NCBI GenBank assembly: GCA_031398625.1
Contig: JANNNQ010000447.1
Span: 1-64,000 of the forward strand
Reading direction: 5' to 3'
From: CAIUGU01 sp031398625
GTDB lineage: Bacteria > Pseudomonadota > Gammaproteobacteria > Steroidobacterales > Steroidobacteraceae
DNA length: 64,000 bases
Part shown: positions 21,628 to 30,848 of the stretch, piece by piece
Layout of the letters: each line of letters starts with the position of its first letter
How positions within the stretch are numbered: position 1 is the stretch's first letter
Notes under the pieces: model-generated
Told to the model about the DNA's origin: nothing
What the model saw: the letters and a program-made list of their open reading frames with translations, nothing else
The model's database searches: none
Program-made: the position numbers and the translations under genes

Positions 21628-21962
21628 GACGCCACCCGCAGCGAGTCGACGAAAGCCTGCAACTCGTCGACCGGAACCATCAGCGGGCGGTCCGCCACTG
21701 GGGGAAGGATCGATTCCACGGGCACCCCGTAGAACCCGGCCAGTCCGTACAGGGCATCGATGCCGACCCTGCGGTACCCGAGTTCGTAGGAGGCGAGAAC
21801 GTTCTTGCGGATCTTGCGGTCGGAGAGTTGCTCGACGTCGGCGAGGGACATCTTCCGGGCTTTGCGGACGCGCCGCATTCTCGCCCCGAGGTCGACGTAG
21901 AAGGGCGAGACCGTTCGTCTCCGTGCCCGAGAGGGGGTTTCACCCACGGTGGCTGTGTCCAT
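21624..21962 (-). CDS. BldD-like helix-turn-helix regulator, leftward operon gene 1
   Basis: 112 residues from ATG 21962. Residues 22-88 (LGARMRRVRKARKMSLADVE, ASYELGYRRVGIDALYGLAG, FYGVPVESILPP) closely follow the DNA-binding domain of BldD (GSYERGDRAV..., LAELADFYGVPVQELLP). The C-terminal c-di-GMP-binding domain of BldD is missing; a short tail replaces it. It heads a seven-gene leftward operon inserted in the tail region, under operator pair 5. It may repress its own or late genes in the lysogen. A -10-like box only a few bases from the ATG suggests a leaderless transcript. Confidence 0.7.
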   Translation of the reverse strand: MDTATVGETPSRARRRTVSPFYVDLGARMRRVRKARKMSLADVEQLSDRKIRKNVLASYELGYRRVGIDALYGLAGFYGVPVESILPPVADRPLMVPVDELQAFVDSLRVAS

Positions 21963-21976
21963 ACCGAGAGTGTTGC

Positions 21977-22011
21977 ACATGGATCGTAGCGCGAACAACC
22001 ACGGATCGTAG
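21977..22011. promoter_or_regulatory. paired 13-bp dyad operator (pair 5), divergent
   Basis: ACATGGATCGTAG at 21977-21989 and CCACGGATCGTAG at 21999-22011, 22 bp apart, between the leftward BldD-like gene and the rightward major tail gene. Leftward, TTGTTC then AACACT could serve as promoter boxes with the operator in the spacer. Confidence 0.7.
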
Positions 22012-22120
22012 ATCTTGTGAGATGATCAGCCTGGGGTTGGGTCAGAAGCTGACCAGTTGGGATCACGTCCGGAGTAGCTCCGGACGGGGGTCGCACCCGA
22101 GCCTCCCGGAGGCCAACCTC

Positions 22121-22726
22121 ATGCCTGCCATCGTCGTCCCCCACGCCATCGCCAAAGGGCCTGGTTATCTTTACCGGTTCGTCATCGGCACCGCCCTCCC
22201 CGGCACCGGCAACACCGGCGGCGACGTCGTCGGCTCCAAATTCACCGATGCGTTCGGTGTCGCCTACATTCCCGTCGGCGTCACCCGCGACGGCTCCCAG
22301 TTCAGCTACGAGGTGTCCACCGAGGACACCATCGTCGCCGAATACCTCGACCCGCTCGACACCGACGAAACCGCCCGGAACATCGGCGTCGCTTTCGATT
22401 TGGCGCACATCACCAACCGCAGTTACATGATGGCGATGAACGGCGGCACGTCCGCCACCGTTTCCGGTGCCACCACCACCCTCCTCACCAAGGTTTCGCC
22501 GCCGGTCCTCGGGGCCAGCGTGAAGACCGGCCTCGCATGGGAGTCGCAGGACGGTACCCAGCGGACCTTCTTCTACGAGACCCTCCAGTCCGGCAACATC
22601 CAGTGGAGCAATAGCAAGGCCCCGAACTTCCAGAGCCTCCCGCTCACGTTCAAGGTCGTCCAGCCTGCCACCGGCAACCCGTTCGACATCTTCCTCGCCG
22701 GCGCCTCGCGCGTCGTGGCTGCCTAA
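22121..22726 (+). CDS. major tail protein
   Basis: 201 residues from ATG 22121, with CGGAGG eight bases upstream. Beta-rich sequence (YRFVIGTALPGTGNTGGDVV, IPVGVTRDGSQFSYEVSTED, TRTFFYETLQ-type strands near 150) and position before the frameshifted chaperone pair and the tape measure identify it as the tail tube subunit. The 22012-22120 leader is about 110 bases and contains a GGGGTTGGG run. Confidence 0.75.
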   Translation: MPAIVVPHAIAKGPGYLYRFVIGTALPGTGNTGGDVVGSKFTDAFGVAYIPVGVTRDGSQFSYEVSTEDTIVAEYLDPLDTDETARNIGVAFDLAHITNRSYMMAMNGGTSATVSGATTTLLTKVSPPVLGASVKTGLAWESQDGTQRTFFYETLQSGNIQWSNSKAPNFQSLPLTFKVVQPATGNPFDIFLAGASRVVAA

Positions 22727-23277
22727 TGGCTAACGTCGGAGACTTCACCCCAACCGAAACCACCGACCCCACCGCTGAAGCCGACGAGTTCACCTTCTGC
22801 GGCCAGACCTTCGAGATCCCCGCCACCGTCGGCACCGCCCGCGCCCTACGGTTCGCCTGGAACCTGAAACAAGCACAAGGCCAAGCCGGTCGCGGAGAAC
22901 AGAACCTCCGCAAAGCGATCACCGACGAAGCGAAAACGAAAGCCCGCGTCGACATCATCGAAGCGGACCTGACCGCGTCGGCCGCTATCTACGACCTCCT
23001 CCTCGCCTGCCTCGGCGAAGGGCAGATCGACAGTTTCATCAGCGTGGGCGACGCTTTCGGAGTCGACAACGCCGGGTACATGAGTGTCTGCGACGAAATT
23101 CAGCAGGTCATCGCCGGTCGCCCTACCAAGCGGTCCGCCGACTCCTCGGATGGGCCATCGACCAATGGGCAGACCTCAACGGAAAGTGGATCTGGCTTCA
23201 CGGGGCTGAGCCCGAGGGACCAGCAGGTCGCCATGATCGAGGCTGCCTCGACCTCACTGGTGGACTCGCCCGCCTGA
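22726..23277 (+). CDS. tail assembly chaperone (gpG-like)
   Basis: 183 residues from ATG 22726 (one-base overlap with the tail protein stop). Position between tail tube and tape measure, N-terminal FTFCGQTFEIPATVGTARAL and a helical core, then an acidic Ser/Thr-rich tail, are typical. It binds the tape measure during tail assembly together with the frameshift product. Confidence 0.75.
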   Translation: MANVGDFTPTETTDPTAEADEFTFCGQTFEIPATVGTARALRFAWNLKQAQGQAGRGEQNLRKAITDEAKTKARVDIIEADLTASAAIYDLLLACLGEGQIDSFISVGDAFGVDNAGYMSVCDEIQQVIAGRPTKRSADSSDGPSTNGQTSTESGSGFTGLSPRDQQVAMIEAASTSLVDSPA

Positions 23278-23441
23278 GCCTGCCCAGGTTCTGCGACGTC
23301 GTCTACGCGGCGCTGATGGAGGGGCTTCCCGGGGACGAACGTGCCCGCCTCGATGAGGAGCTTCTCCTCCCGCTTGGGGTCACAGCGGACCTCATTGAGG
23401 CACGCCGTAAAGCCGTGCTCGAACAACACGGGTGGACATGA
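22726..23441 (+). CDS. tail assembly chaperone frameshift product (gpGT-like)
   Basis: The -1 frame is open through the end of the G-like gene to TGA 23441 and encodes the T-like extension (LLGWAIDQWADLNGKWIWLH ... LPRFCDVVYAALMEGL ... LEQHGWT), whose LPRFCDVVYA segment is characteristic. A programmed -1 shift somewhere before about 23250 would make the fusion. I could not single out a canonical slippery heptamer, so the junction is not placed; the coordinates mark the whole shifted product. Confidence 0.65.
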
Positions 23442-23456
23442 GGGAGGGGGTGAAGT

Positions 23457-26400
23457 ATGGCCGGTGACCAAGCCCGGGTGGCCCAAGCGTACGTGGAGAT
23501 CGCCGCACGCAAGGCCCGCGATTTTGATTCTGATGCACGAAAGATGGGTCAGGAAGCCGGCAAGGAGTATCGCAAGGCCTTCGACCGTGCTGCCGACGAG
23601 TCATCCGCGCAGTCCCGGGGTCGTCATGCCGCCGAAGGCCGGCGTATCGGCACCCAGGTCGGTGACGCCGCCGGGCGGGAAGCGGGCCGGCGGACTTCCA
23701 ACGGCATCACGGAAAGCCTGGTCCGTTCCCGTTCACGACGGGTCAGGGAAGGCGAGGTCATCGGGGCGGCGGTCGGCACTGGTGCTGAGAGGTCTTTCCG
23801 GACCAAGTTCCTGGCCGGGGTCCGCGCTACCAGTGACCGGGCCAGCAGCATCCTCGAGAGCGGCGTGTACCAAGGTATAAACCGTGGTTTCAAGCGGGGC
23901 TTGATCGGTGCGGCCGGAATTGGCCTGCTGGCGTCTTCGGCCAGCGGCTTGACTGCCGTCATCGCGGGGACCGTCGGCGCGGTCTCCGACCTGTCGGGGG
24001 TGCTTGGTCTTCTCCCCGGCATCCTCGTGTCGGCCGGTATCGCAGCAGGCACCCTGAAGCTTGGGCTGCATGGAGTTGGGGACGCCATCAAAAACAGTGG
24101 CGACCCGAAGGCGTACGCGCAGGCCATCGAGAAACTGTCCCCCGCCGCCAAGGGCTTCACCGACGCCATCGTGAAGATGCGCCCCCAACTGAAGGCCCTG
24201 CAGCAGTCCGTCCAGCAGGGACTGTTCAAGGGCGCGGGGAAAGAAATCGAGTCTCTCGGTGCCCGGTACCTGCCGCTCCTGAAACGCGGGCTCACCGAAA
24301 CGTCTGAGGCTTTCGGTCGGGGTCGGGCGGCTGTCGCCAGCTACCTCGACACGGCGAAAACCGCTGGGGTGGTCTCCGGGATCCTCGACGACACCAGCCT
24401 GTCCGCTGATGGGCTGTCCCGGGCCTTCAAGCCGTTCGTTTCCAGCCTCCTCGACATTGCTTCCGTCGGCACCACATTCCTGCCCGCCCTGTCCTCCGGG
24501 CTAGCTGATGCCGCGGTCCGGTTCGCCGCGTTCACCACCCGCACGAAGGACAGCGGGCAGATGCGGGACTTTTTTCAAGGCGGCATCGACGCCGTGGGGG
24601 ACCTCGGCAGTGCCGTGAAGGGTGTCGCCCGGATCATCGGCGGGATTTTCAAAGCGGGCGGCGCTGCCAACACGTCACCGCTGGAGGCCTTCGCGAAGCT
24701 CCTCCACGACATCGCCGACACCGTCAACAAGCCCGCGTTCCAGGCTGGGCTGAGCAACTTCTTTGACGCGGTCGCCACTGCCGGCGAAGGGCTCGGCGAG
24801 AAGATGGGCAGCCTTGGCGATGCCCTCGTTGCCCTGGAGCCAACCATTTCCCGGATTGTCGCCGGGTCCGGTGTGGCTCTCCCGTCGATCCTGGACAGCA
24901 TCGCCAAGGCCGCAACATCGCTGGCTCCGACGCTGAATTTCCTTGGCGCCACGTTCGAGGCCATCGCCCCACATGCCGGTCCGATCGTGATTGCCTTGCT
25001 GGCGGTCAAGGGTGCGCTGCTGGCACTCAGTGTGGGGTCGAAAGTGGTGGCCGGGCTTGCCGCGATCCAAGCGCGGATCCTGACGGTCGGGACAGCCGCT
25101 GTCGCTACCCGATTGCGTCTTCTCGGTATGGCTACGTCCCTGCGGACTTTGGGGTTCTCGGCTCTCGCTGCCCGGTTGGAACTCCTGGCCTTCACCAGTG
25201 CGCTGAAGCTCGTCGGAATCGCCGGTGCCGTTGTCGGGGTCGGGGTTGCCGCCGGTTACATCGGCGAATTCATCGGCAAGGCACAGGTCGCGAAGGTGTC
25301 CGCGAATGACCTTGCCGCGAGCCTCAAGGCCGCTGGTCAGGGCGGGGAACTCGGCAGGAGTGGGCTGCACCTCTTCTCCGAGGGGATGGGTCCGTTCCGC
25401 AGGGACGCGAAGGACAGCGCTGAAGCGTTGGACCGGTTCGGCGTTGCTGCCGGTGCTGCGTTCGGTGACAGCCTCTCGGACCGGATTGACCGGATGTCTG
25501 ACTTCGGGCAGTCCCTCAGCCGCGTGAAGGAAATCGCCAGCCAACTTGACCCGGCCCTGGCGAGCCTGGCGAAGTCCGGACAAGGCGAAGCAGCGAGTTC
25601 GTTCTTCGACAAACTCATCGAGTCGGGTGTCAAGGGTGGGGCGTCGGTGAAGGAACTCACCGCCCTGTTTCCTCAGTTCGGTGCAGCGATTGCCGCGTCT
25701 GGGCAGGGTGTTGACGCCACCTCGGGGAAGGTTCGTACTCTCACCGAGAGTATCGATGCGCTGATCTCCAAGACCGAGCAGTATGCGAACAGGGCGCTTG
25801 GCGCTCAGGGTGCAGCGAGCAACTACCAAGCGGCCTTGGATGCGGCCACGGCAGCCTTGAAACGGAACGGCGAAGGGCTATCTCTCACCAGCGCCAAGGG
25901 CCGAGAGAACGCCCAAACGTTGCGTGATATCGCGAGCACCGGACTCGCGTCGGCCAAGTTCTTCGCCGGGGAAGGGCCCAACTCGCAGGCCCGGTTCCGG
26001 GACTCACTGCTCTCGACTCGCAAGCAACTCATCCAGGCCGCGCATGGTTTCGGCCTCAGCGACACGGCGGCCAAGAGGTACGCCGACAGGATCCTCAGGA
26101 TCCCTTCGAAGGCATCCACGGGGGTGTTCACGCCCGGCATGGCGCAGGCCATCGCGAACGCCCAGTACCTCAAGAACAAAATGAACAACCTCCCCGACTC
26201 GAAGGTCATCAACGTCAAGATTGTGACCACCGAAATCCAGCGGTTGCTGAGGGATCCCGGGTACGTCGATCACCGGCGGGGTGAGCGGCAGGCCACGGGT
26301 GGGCTGGTCCAGAAGCGTGCCATCGGTGGTCTGGTCGACCCGCGGCTTGGTGCCCCACGGCAGGACAACGTGCCTCTGCTGGTCAGCGGGGGTGAGTTCG

Positions 26401-26738
26401 TGATGAACGCGTTCGCGACGTCCCAGCCCGGGGTGTTGGCGCTCTTGCGGAAAATCAATGCGTCGAACCAGATGCCGCAGAAGCTTGCCTCTGGTGGGCA
26501 GGTTCGCCGTGCGTCGGCAGGGTTCGGCGACATCACCGCTTCCACCCCGGCACGGTTGACCCGCATCGAAAATGTCCGGGCCGCTGAGTCCGCACCGGCA
26601 GGGGTAAGCAGGATGCACCCTGACGACATCACCGCCATCACTCAAGGATTCGCCGTAGCTATCCGGCAGCAGCGGATCATTCTCGACTCCGGGGCTATCG
26701 CTGGGGCCGTGGAAAGAGAAGGAGGGCGGCGCTGGTGA
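23457..26738 (+). CDS. tape measure protein
   Basis: 1093 residues from ATG 23457, GGGAGGGGG upstream. Long helical protein with an N-terminal ARKARDFDSDARKMGQEAGK repeat-type start, hydrophobic central segments (AAGIGLLASSASGLTAVIAG, APHAGPIVIALLAVKGALLA, LVGIAGAVVGVGVAAGYIGE) and a C-terminal LVQKRAIGGLVDPRLGAPRQ turn common to actinophage tape measures. It sets tail length; about 1.1 kilo-residues predicts a tail of roughly 160 nm by the usual 1.5 angstrom per residue. Confidence 0.9.
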   Translation: MAGDQARVAQAYVEIAARKARDFDSDARKMGQEAGKEYRKAFDRAADESSAQSRGRHAAEGRRIGTQVGDAAGREAGRRTSNGITESLVRSRSRRVREGEVIGAAVGTGAERSFRTKFLAGVRATSDRASSILESGVYQGINRGFKRGLIGAAGIGLLASSASGLTAVIAGTVGAVSDLSGVLGLLPGILVSAGIAAGTLKLGLHGVGDAIKNSGDPKAYAQAIEKLSPAAKGFTDAIVKMRPQLKALQQSVQQGLFKGAGKEIESLGARYLPLLKRGLTETSEAFGRGRAAVASYLDTAKTAGVVSGILDDTSLSADGLSRAFKPFVSSLLDIASVGTTFLPALSSGLADAAVRFAAFTTRTKDSGQMRDFFQGGIDAVGDLGSAVKGVARIIGGIFKAGGAANTSPLEAFAKLLHDIADTVNKPAFQAGLSNFFDAVATAGEGLGEKMGSLGDALVALEPTISRIVAGSGVALPSILDSIAKAATSLAPTLNFLGATFEAIAPHAGPIVIALLAVKGALLALSVGSKVVAGLAAIQARILTVGTAAVATRLRLLGMATSLRTLGFSALAARLELLAFTSALKLVGIAGAVVGVGVAAGYIGEFIGKAQVAKVSANDLAASLKAAGQGGELGRSGLHLFSEGMGPFRRDAKDSAEALDRFGVAAGAAFGDSLSDRIDRMSDFGQSLSRVKEIASQLDPALASLAKSGQGEAASSFFDKLIESGVKGGASVKELTALFPQFGAAIAASGQGVDATSGKVRTLTESIDALISKTEQYANRALGAQGAASNYQAALDAATAALKRNGEGLSLTSAKGRENAQTLRDIASTGLASAKFFAGEGPNSQARFRDSLLSTRKQLIQAAHGFGLSDTAAKRYADRILRIPSKASTGVFTPGMAQAIANAQYLKNKMNNLPDSKVINVKIVTTEIQRLLRDPGYVDHRRGERQATGGLVQKRAIGGLVDPRLGAPRQDNVPLLVSGGEFVMNAFATSQPGVLALLRKINASNQMPQKLASGGQVRRASAGFGDITASTPARLTRIENVRAAESAPAGVSRMHPDDITAITQGFAVAIRQQRIILDSGAIAGAVEREGGRRW

Positions 26739-28177
26739 CCGCTACATTGCAGATCGTTGATGCCCTCGGTGGGGCGCTTGTGATGGACCTCAACGGGAAC
26801 ACTGCTGGGGTTGGTGGGTACGCCAAGCGGGGCATGAACCTCAGCGAGGGGCAGCTGTCGGGGTTCGGTGCAGACGTCGAATGGTCGCCTCTCGCCGGAC
26901 CGTCAGGGCTTGGGCGTAGGCGGGCGACGATCCCGTTCCTGTTGCGTGGGTCGTCCGCTGACGATGTGGGCGCGAAAGTCGCGAAACTCATGGCCTCCGT
27001 GCAGGGCCCGTGGTGGCTGAAGGTCCGGCGGCACGGCGCTACCGCCGACTGCTGGCTCCAATGCTTCGGGTGCGTCCCACAGGTCGAGTCCCAGGTCACC
27101 ACTTCCCGGACGGCGCACATCGCGCAGGGTGTCATCGTCTGCGAAACCGCACCCCATGCCCTCGGCGCCAGGGTTGACGGCAGTGTCGCCGTGGGCCAGA
27201 ACCCCAACTCGAGCGCGTGGGCCATCGACATCAACGGTGTCACCGGGGACACCGCGACCCCGCTCCTCCTGCGGATGAACGACTCCAGCGTGTTCGGTCT
27301 CGGCGCGTTCGGCGCGTTCATCAGCGTGCGCCGCCGGCAGACCCCAGCCAACCTCACGGCGCTGATGCTGACCCGTCAGGCCGAGTTCGGCAGCAACACC
27401 CTCTCCGGTGGGACGGGCCTGACCCTGACGACCCTCACCGGGGACGCCGCACTGTCCGGCTCCAGCGGGGTTCGGGCGACGTTCTCCAGCGCGTACGGGG
27501 CGTTGACGGGCGGCCAGATCAGTTTCACGGCACCCGACCTCACGGGGGTGGACGTGCCAGGGGTCTACAGAATGTTTGTCAGGCTCCGCAGAAACTCGAC
27601 GGCGAACACCCAGCAACTCGTCCTCAAAGCATTCGTCAATGGCGCGCTGATCGTCCCGGAGGACATCACGGTCCCGGTCGGTGGGTCGGCGACGAGACTC
27701 GTCGATTTGGGGTTGGTGCAGTGGCCTGCGGGGGCTCCCGCGTCCATGTCTGCCCCCGTCCCGATAGCGTCGGGTGCAACACCAACGCGGGTCGTGTTGC
27801 AGTTCTGGCGCAAGAACGCTGGGGCTTCCATCGTCGATTTTGATTACCTCGCATGGATTCCCGCCGATGATGACGCCGGGTACCTGCACGTCGATAAGGC
27901 CCTCAATAGTCCGTCGGCGCAGTACGTCGTGGTTGATGGGTACCAAAACCTGGGGATGGTCACCACGGGTGACCCGACGGGCGCGCACACCATTGTCGGG
28001 CAGTCATACGGGGGGACGACCCCGACGGTGGACTGGACCGGAGGCGCACCCAGAGTGCGACCCGGAACGAACCGGGTGTTCGTCGTCGCCGGGACCGGTG
28101 GGGCGTTCACTCATCCGCTGGCGCTGAACGTGAACGTGGGCTACTCGTACTGGCCCCGCTTCACCTGGCTCAGATAG
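26735..28177 (+). CDS. distal tail/minor tail protein
   Basis: 480 residues from GTG 26735 (GTGA overlap with the tape measure). N-terminal 150 residues resemble distal tail (Dit)-type domains (SGFGADVEWSPLAGPSGLGR, VAKLMASVQGPWWLKV); the rest is beta-sandwich, with a carbohydrate-binding-module-like stretch (GVYRMFVRLRRNSTANTQQL). It forms the tail-tip hub below the tube. Confidence 0.65.
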   Translation: MTATLQIVDALGGALVMDLNGNTAGVGGYAKRGMNLSEGQLSGFGADVEWSPLAGPSGLGRRRATIPFLLRGSSADDVGAKVAKLMASVQGPWWLKVRRHGATADCWLQCFGCVPQVESQVTTSRTAHIAQGVIVCETAPHALGARVDGSVAVGQNPNSSAWAIDINGVTGDTATPLLLRMNDSSVFGLGAFGAFISVRRRQTPANLTALMLTRQAEFGSNTLSGGTGLTLTTLTGDAALSGSSGVRATFSSAYGALTGGQISFTAPDLTGVDVPGVYRMFVRLRRNSTANTQQLVLKAFVNGALIVPEDITVPVGGSATRLVDLGLVQWPAGAPASMSAPVPIASGATPTRVVLQFWRKNAGASIVDFDYLAWIPADDDAGYLHVDKALNSPSAQYVVVDGYQNLGMVTTGDPTGAHTIVGQSYGGTTPTVDWTGGAPRVRPGTNRVFVVAGTGGAFTHPLALNVNVGYSYWPRFTWLR

Positions 28178-30033
28178 TGGCGTGGCCGGGGGAAGAGACG
28201 TTCCCCGGGGAAGAGACATTCCCCGGGCACATCGAAGACGTCGCCGTCGTCGAAGGACTCAACGAGGCACACTGCGCACCGCAAGGGGTTTCACCCCGGG
28301 ACGCGCTGCTGGTGAAATTCACCCCACCCACGGGGAAAAGCGGTGCGGTGGTACGCGAATGCCCACAAGATCTGATCTTCGACAACACCGCCCCAGGTGG
28401 GCACGGATCAATGTCCTGCACCATTGATTGGCCCGACGGGCACCCGCCACCCGATGCTCTCGTGACCGCTGCCACAGCTCAGGTCATCGACCGCAGGAAC
28501 GGGAACATCATCTGGCACGGGCACGTCGTCGACCCCGGGTACACGAAAACGGGCACCGGGGCGAGTCATCAGGTGTCGAGTCTCGGCTATTTCACCATCC
28601 TCGACACCCAAGCCGCGAGCCTGGCCTACGTGGACCGGGACCTCGGGGCGTGGTTGTCTCTCAACGACTACCCGGGCGGTTCCGCGCAGGTCGTCGACGA
28701 CATCAGCTTGCCGCAGCACACGGGCGACTGGGTGGAGCCCACCACCTCAGTGATCGAGCAGGTTTTCCCGAACGGGTCACGCCTGGACCAGTCGACCCCA
28801 TCGCACATGACGATGCAGTACCTCCCAGCGAAATACGCCTCCGCCGGTCAGGACATTGTGATGATCCTCGGGACTGTCGCGAGCAAGGGGATGGGCGGCG
28901 GGTTCCGGGTCCGGGTCCGGGTCCGCAACACCTCTGGACTCACCACCCAAACAGTGATGAGCGAGTTCTACGCCGACGTCGACGTCCCGAAGCACTTCAT
29001 CGCGTTCGAAGGTGCGGCCGGTTGGACCATGGGAGACGCGAAGGTCGGCGAACTGTATTTCACCTACAACTCAACGGATTCCACGGCGATCCGTGACTGG
29101 TGGTTGAGGTGGGGAAACCTGGCGGTCGTCTATCAGCGGGTCAACCGGGAGGGCGTGGCCACACCCAGCACCACCACTCACGTCGCGGCCTGGCACATCG
29201 TCGACGACGTCATCGGCCGACTGCTTGCCCCCCACTTGGACATCTCGTCGGCGATCGCCAGTCCTCTGGTCAAAGTGGAGCAGGCGGCCTGGTTCGGTGG
29301 GATCACCGCTGCGGAGGTTTTCGACTTCATCGAAGACTTGGCCCCGAACCATTATTGGGCAGTGTGGGAGCCGCAGGCGGACCCGAGGCAGGCCAGGTTT
29401 GAGTACTTGCCGTGGTTGGTTCACCCGAGGTATCTGATCCCCCGGGAGTCCTGCCGGATGAACCTCGCCGGGGGTGGGGATGAGCTCGCGAACCGGGCTG
29501 TCGTGAGCTACCAAACGTCGTCTGGTGTCCCGGCGTCCGTGATTGTCACTGGCGTCGCTCCGGAACTCTCGGCTGCTGGCGTGACCCGGACGATGGTCGT
29601 GGACCTCACCGGGGAGGGTGCCCTTTCCCGCAACAGCGCGATCAGCAAGGGCGAAGATGCTCTCGCCACGGCGAACATCCAACGTTCCTCAGGGACGGCA
29701 ACAGTGTTCGGGCCTGTCTACGACGTCAAAGCGGGTCGGATGATCGAGCCGTGGGAGATCCGCGCGGGCTGGCCGGTGGTTCTTTCGGGTGGGGTGTTGC
29801 GGGCTGACGGCGGGGTCGCGTACAGCATGAACGGTGGCCGGGATGGGCGGTCAACGTTCCGACTGACTGAGGCGCAGTACTCGGCATCGTCGGCGTCCAT
29901 GGAACTCACACTGGACGGTGGTGGGCGAAACCTGTTTAACCGGGTCAAAAAGTCCAAGCCGAAGCTTCGGAAGGCCATCAAGCACCGTGGGCCGAAGCCC
30001 AAGCTCGGCGACGCCATCGGGCACCGGAAATGA
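28177..30033 (+). CDS. minor tail protein (tail hub, Gp37-like)
   Basis: 618 residues from GTG 28177 overlapping the previous TAG by one base. The middle (FDFIEDLAPNHYWAVWEPQA, PRYLIPRESCRMNLAGGGDE, LANRAVVSYQ) and C-terminal parts follow the Siphovirus Gp37-like/Tal-type minor tail proteins of actinophages. The N-terminus has a tandem GEETFP duplication caused by an 18-bp DNA repeat. Probable tail-tip protein contacting the host. Confidence 0.65.
   Translation: MAWPGEETFPGEETFPGHIEDVAVVEGLNEAHCAPQGVSPRDALLVKFTPPTGKSGAVVRECPQDLIFDNTAPGGHGSMSCTIDWPDGHPPPDALVTAATAQVIDRRNGNIIWHGHVVDPGYTKTGTGASHQVSSLGYFTILDTQAASLAYVDRDLGAWLSLNDYPGGSAQVVDDISLPQHTGDWVEPTTSVIEQVFPNGSRLDQSTPSHMTMQYLPAKYASAGQDIVMILGTVASKGMGGGFRVRVRVRNTSGLTTQTVMSEFYADVDVPKHFIAFEGAAGWTMGDAKVGELYFTYNSTDSTAIRDWWLRWGNLAVVYQRVNREGVATPSTTTHVAAWHIVDDVIGRLLAPHLDISSAIASPLVKVEQAAWFGGITAAEVFDFIEDLAPNHYWAVWEPQADPRQARFEYLPWLVHPRYLIPRESCRMNLAGGGDELANRAVVSYQTSSGVPASVIVTGVAPELSAAGVTRTMVVDLTGEGALSRNSAISKGEDALATANIQRSSGTATVFGPVYDVKAGRMIEPWEIRAGWPVVLSGGVLRADGGVAYSMNGGRDGRSTFRLTEAQYSASSASMELTLDGGGRNLFNRVKKSKPKLRKAIKHRGPKPKLGDAIGHRK
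28189..28224 (+). repeat. two tandem 18-bp palindromic repeats at a gene start
   Basis: GGGGAAGAGACGTTCCCC and GGGGAAGAGACATTCCCC abut each other right after the GTG of the 28177 gene. Each is itself an inverted repeat (GGGGAA/TTCCCC), so the mRNA could form two hairpins at the start codon. Confidence 0.6.
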
Positions 30034-30848
30034 CGGTCGCCGGTGTCCCGGTCGCGTGCCGTCCGAAGAACGACTGGGGCGGCTCGTTCCTCTCCGATCT
30101 GTCAGAATGGACTGGGGTCGGGTGCCATCCGCTAAGCGCGGCTGCACACGTGGTGGGGACGAGCCTGATGGCTTGGAGAGTGGCGCGGGCGCTAGACGTC
30201 CTGCTTGCCGAGATCAATGCGATGGCCCCCCAGCGGGCGAAAGCCGCCGACGGGTCGATCGGGGATGCTGCTCATTCGTCCCGGGCCTCGGATCACAATC
30301 CGAATGTCGCCGGCGTGGTGTGCGCCCGCGATTTCACCCACGACCCCGCGCATGGCTGTGACGCCCCAGCCATCGCCGAATACGTCCGGCGACTCGGCAA
30401 ATCCGGTGACCGCCGCGTCAAATACGTCATCAGTAACGCCCGTATCGCCTCGTGGATCGGGGACTGGGCATGGCGCCCGTACACGGGCATCAACGCGCAC
30501 CGCCACCACGTGCACGTCTCCGTCTCAACCGAACCCCGCCACTACGACAGCACCGCCCCTTGGGGCATCGACCAGGAGGACGAAGTGAAGGACGCCGACA
30601 TCAAGGCCATCGCCGCCGAGGTCGTCAAGCTGATGAACGCGGCGCGGACGGTCCCGAATCAGAAGCTCCACCCTGGCGACAAACCGGCCGCGAACTTTAC
30701 CCAGCCCGGGGTCCTGTCCAACATCGAACTGAACCAGGACCAGGAAGCCGAACGGGACCTGGCGGAGATCAAGCTAGATACGGTCACTCGCCGGCTTGTG
30801 TCCGAGATCCATGCCGCCGTGGTGAAGCCCGGGGCGAAAGCCACGTGA
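30030..30848 (+). CDS. endolysin, M15-type peptidase
   Basis: ATG 30030 (ATGA overlap) gives 272 residues; an internal ATG at 30168 with GGGGACGAG upstream gives 226 and starts where homologues usually begin (MAWRVARALDVLLAEINAMA). The catalytic part reads GSIGDAAHSS, SDHNPN, VCARDFTHDP and HRHHVHVS, the zinc-binding His/Asp set of M15 D-Ala-D-Ala or L-Ala-D-Glu peptidases. The C-terminal half is a polar helical region, perhaps cell-wall binding. It cuts peptidoglycan at lysis. First gene of the lysis cassette. Confidence 0.75.
   Translation: MTVAGVPVACRPKNDWGGSFLSDLSEWTGVGCHPLSAAAHVVGTSLMAWRVARALDVLLAEINAMAPQRAKAADGSIGDAAHSSRASDHNPNVAGVVCARDFTHDPAHGCDAPAIAEYVRRLGKSGDRRVKYVISNARIASWIGDWAWRPYTGINAHRHHVHVSVSTEPRHYDSTAPWGIDQEDEVKDADIKAIAAEVVKLMNAARTVPNQKLHPGDKPAANFTQPGVLSNIELNQDQEAERDLAEIKLDTVTRRLVSEIHAAVVKPGAKAT

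Noticed and set aside
21624..21962. BldD-like protein as the binder of all paired dyads
   Set aside because: The dyad CTACG-NNN-CGTAG does not resemble the BldD pattern, whereas the 36.3-36.6 kb immunity region has the densest dyad cluster next to the repressor.
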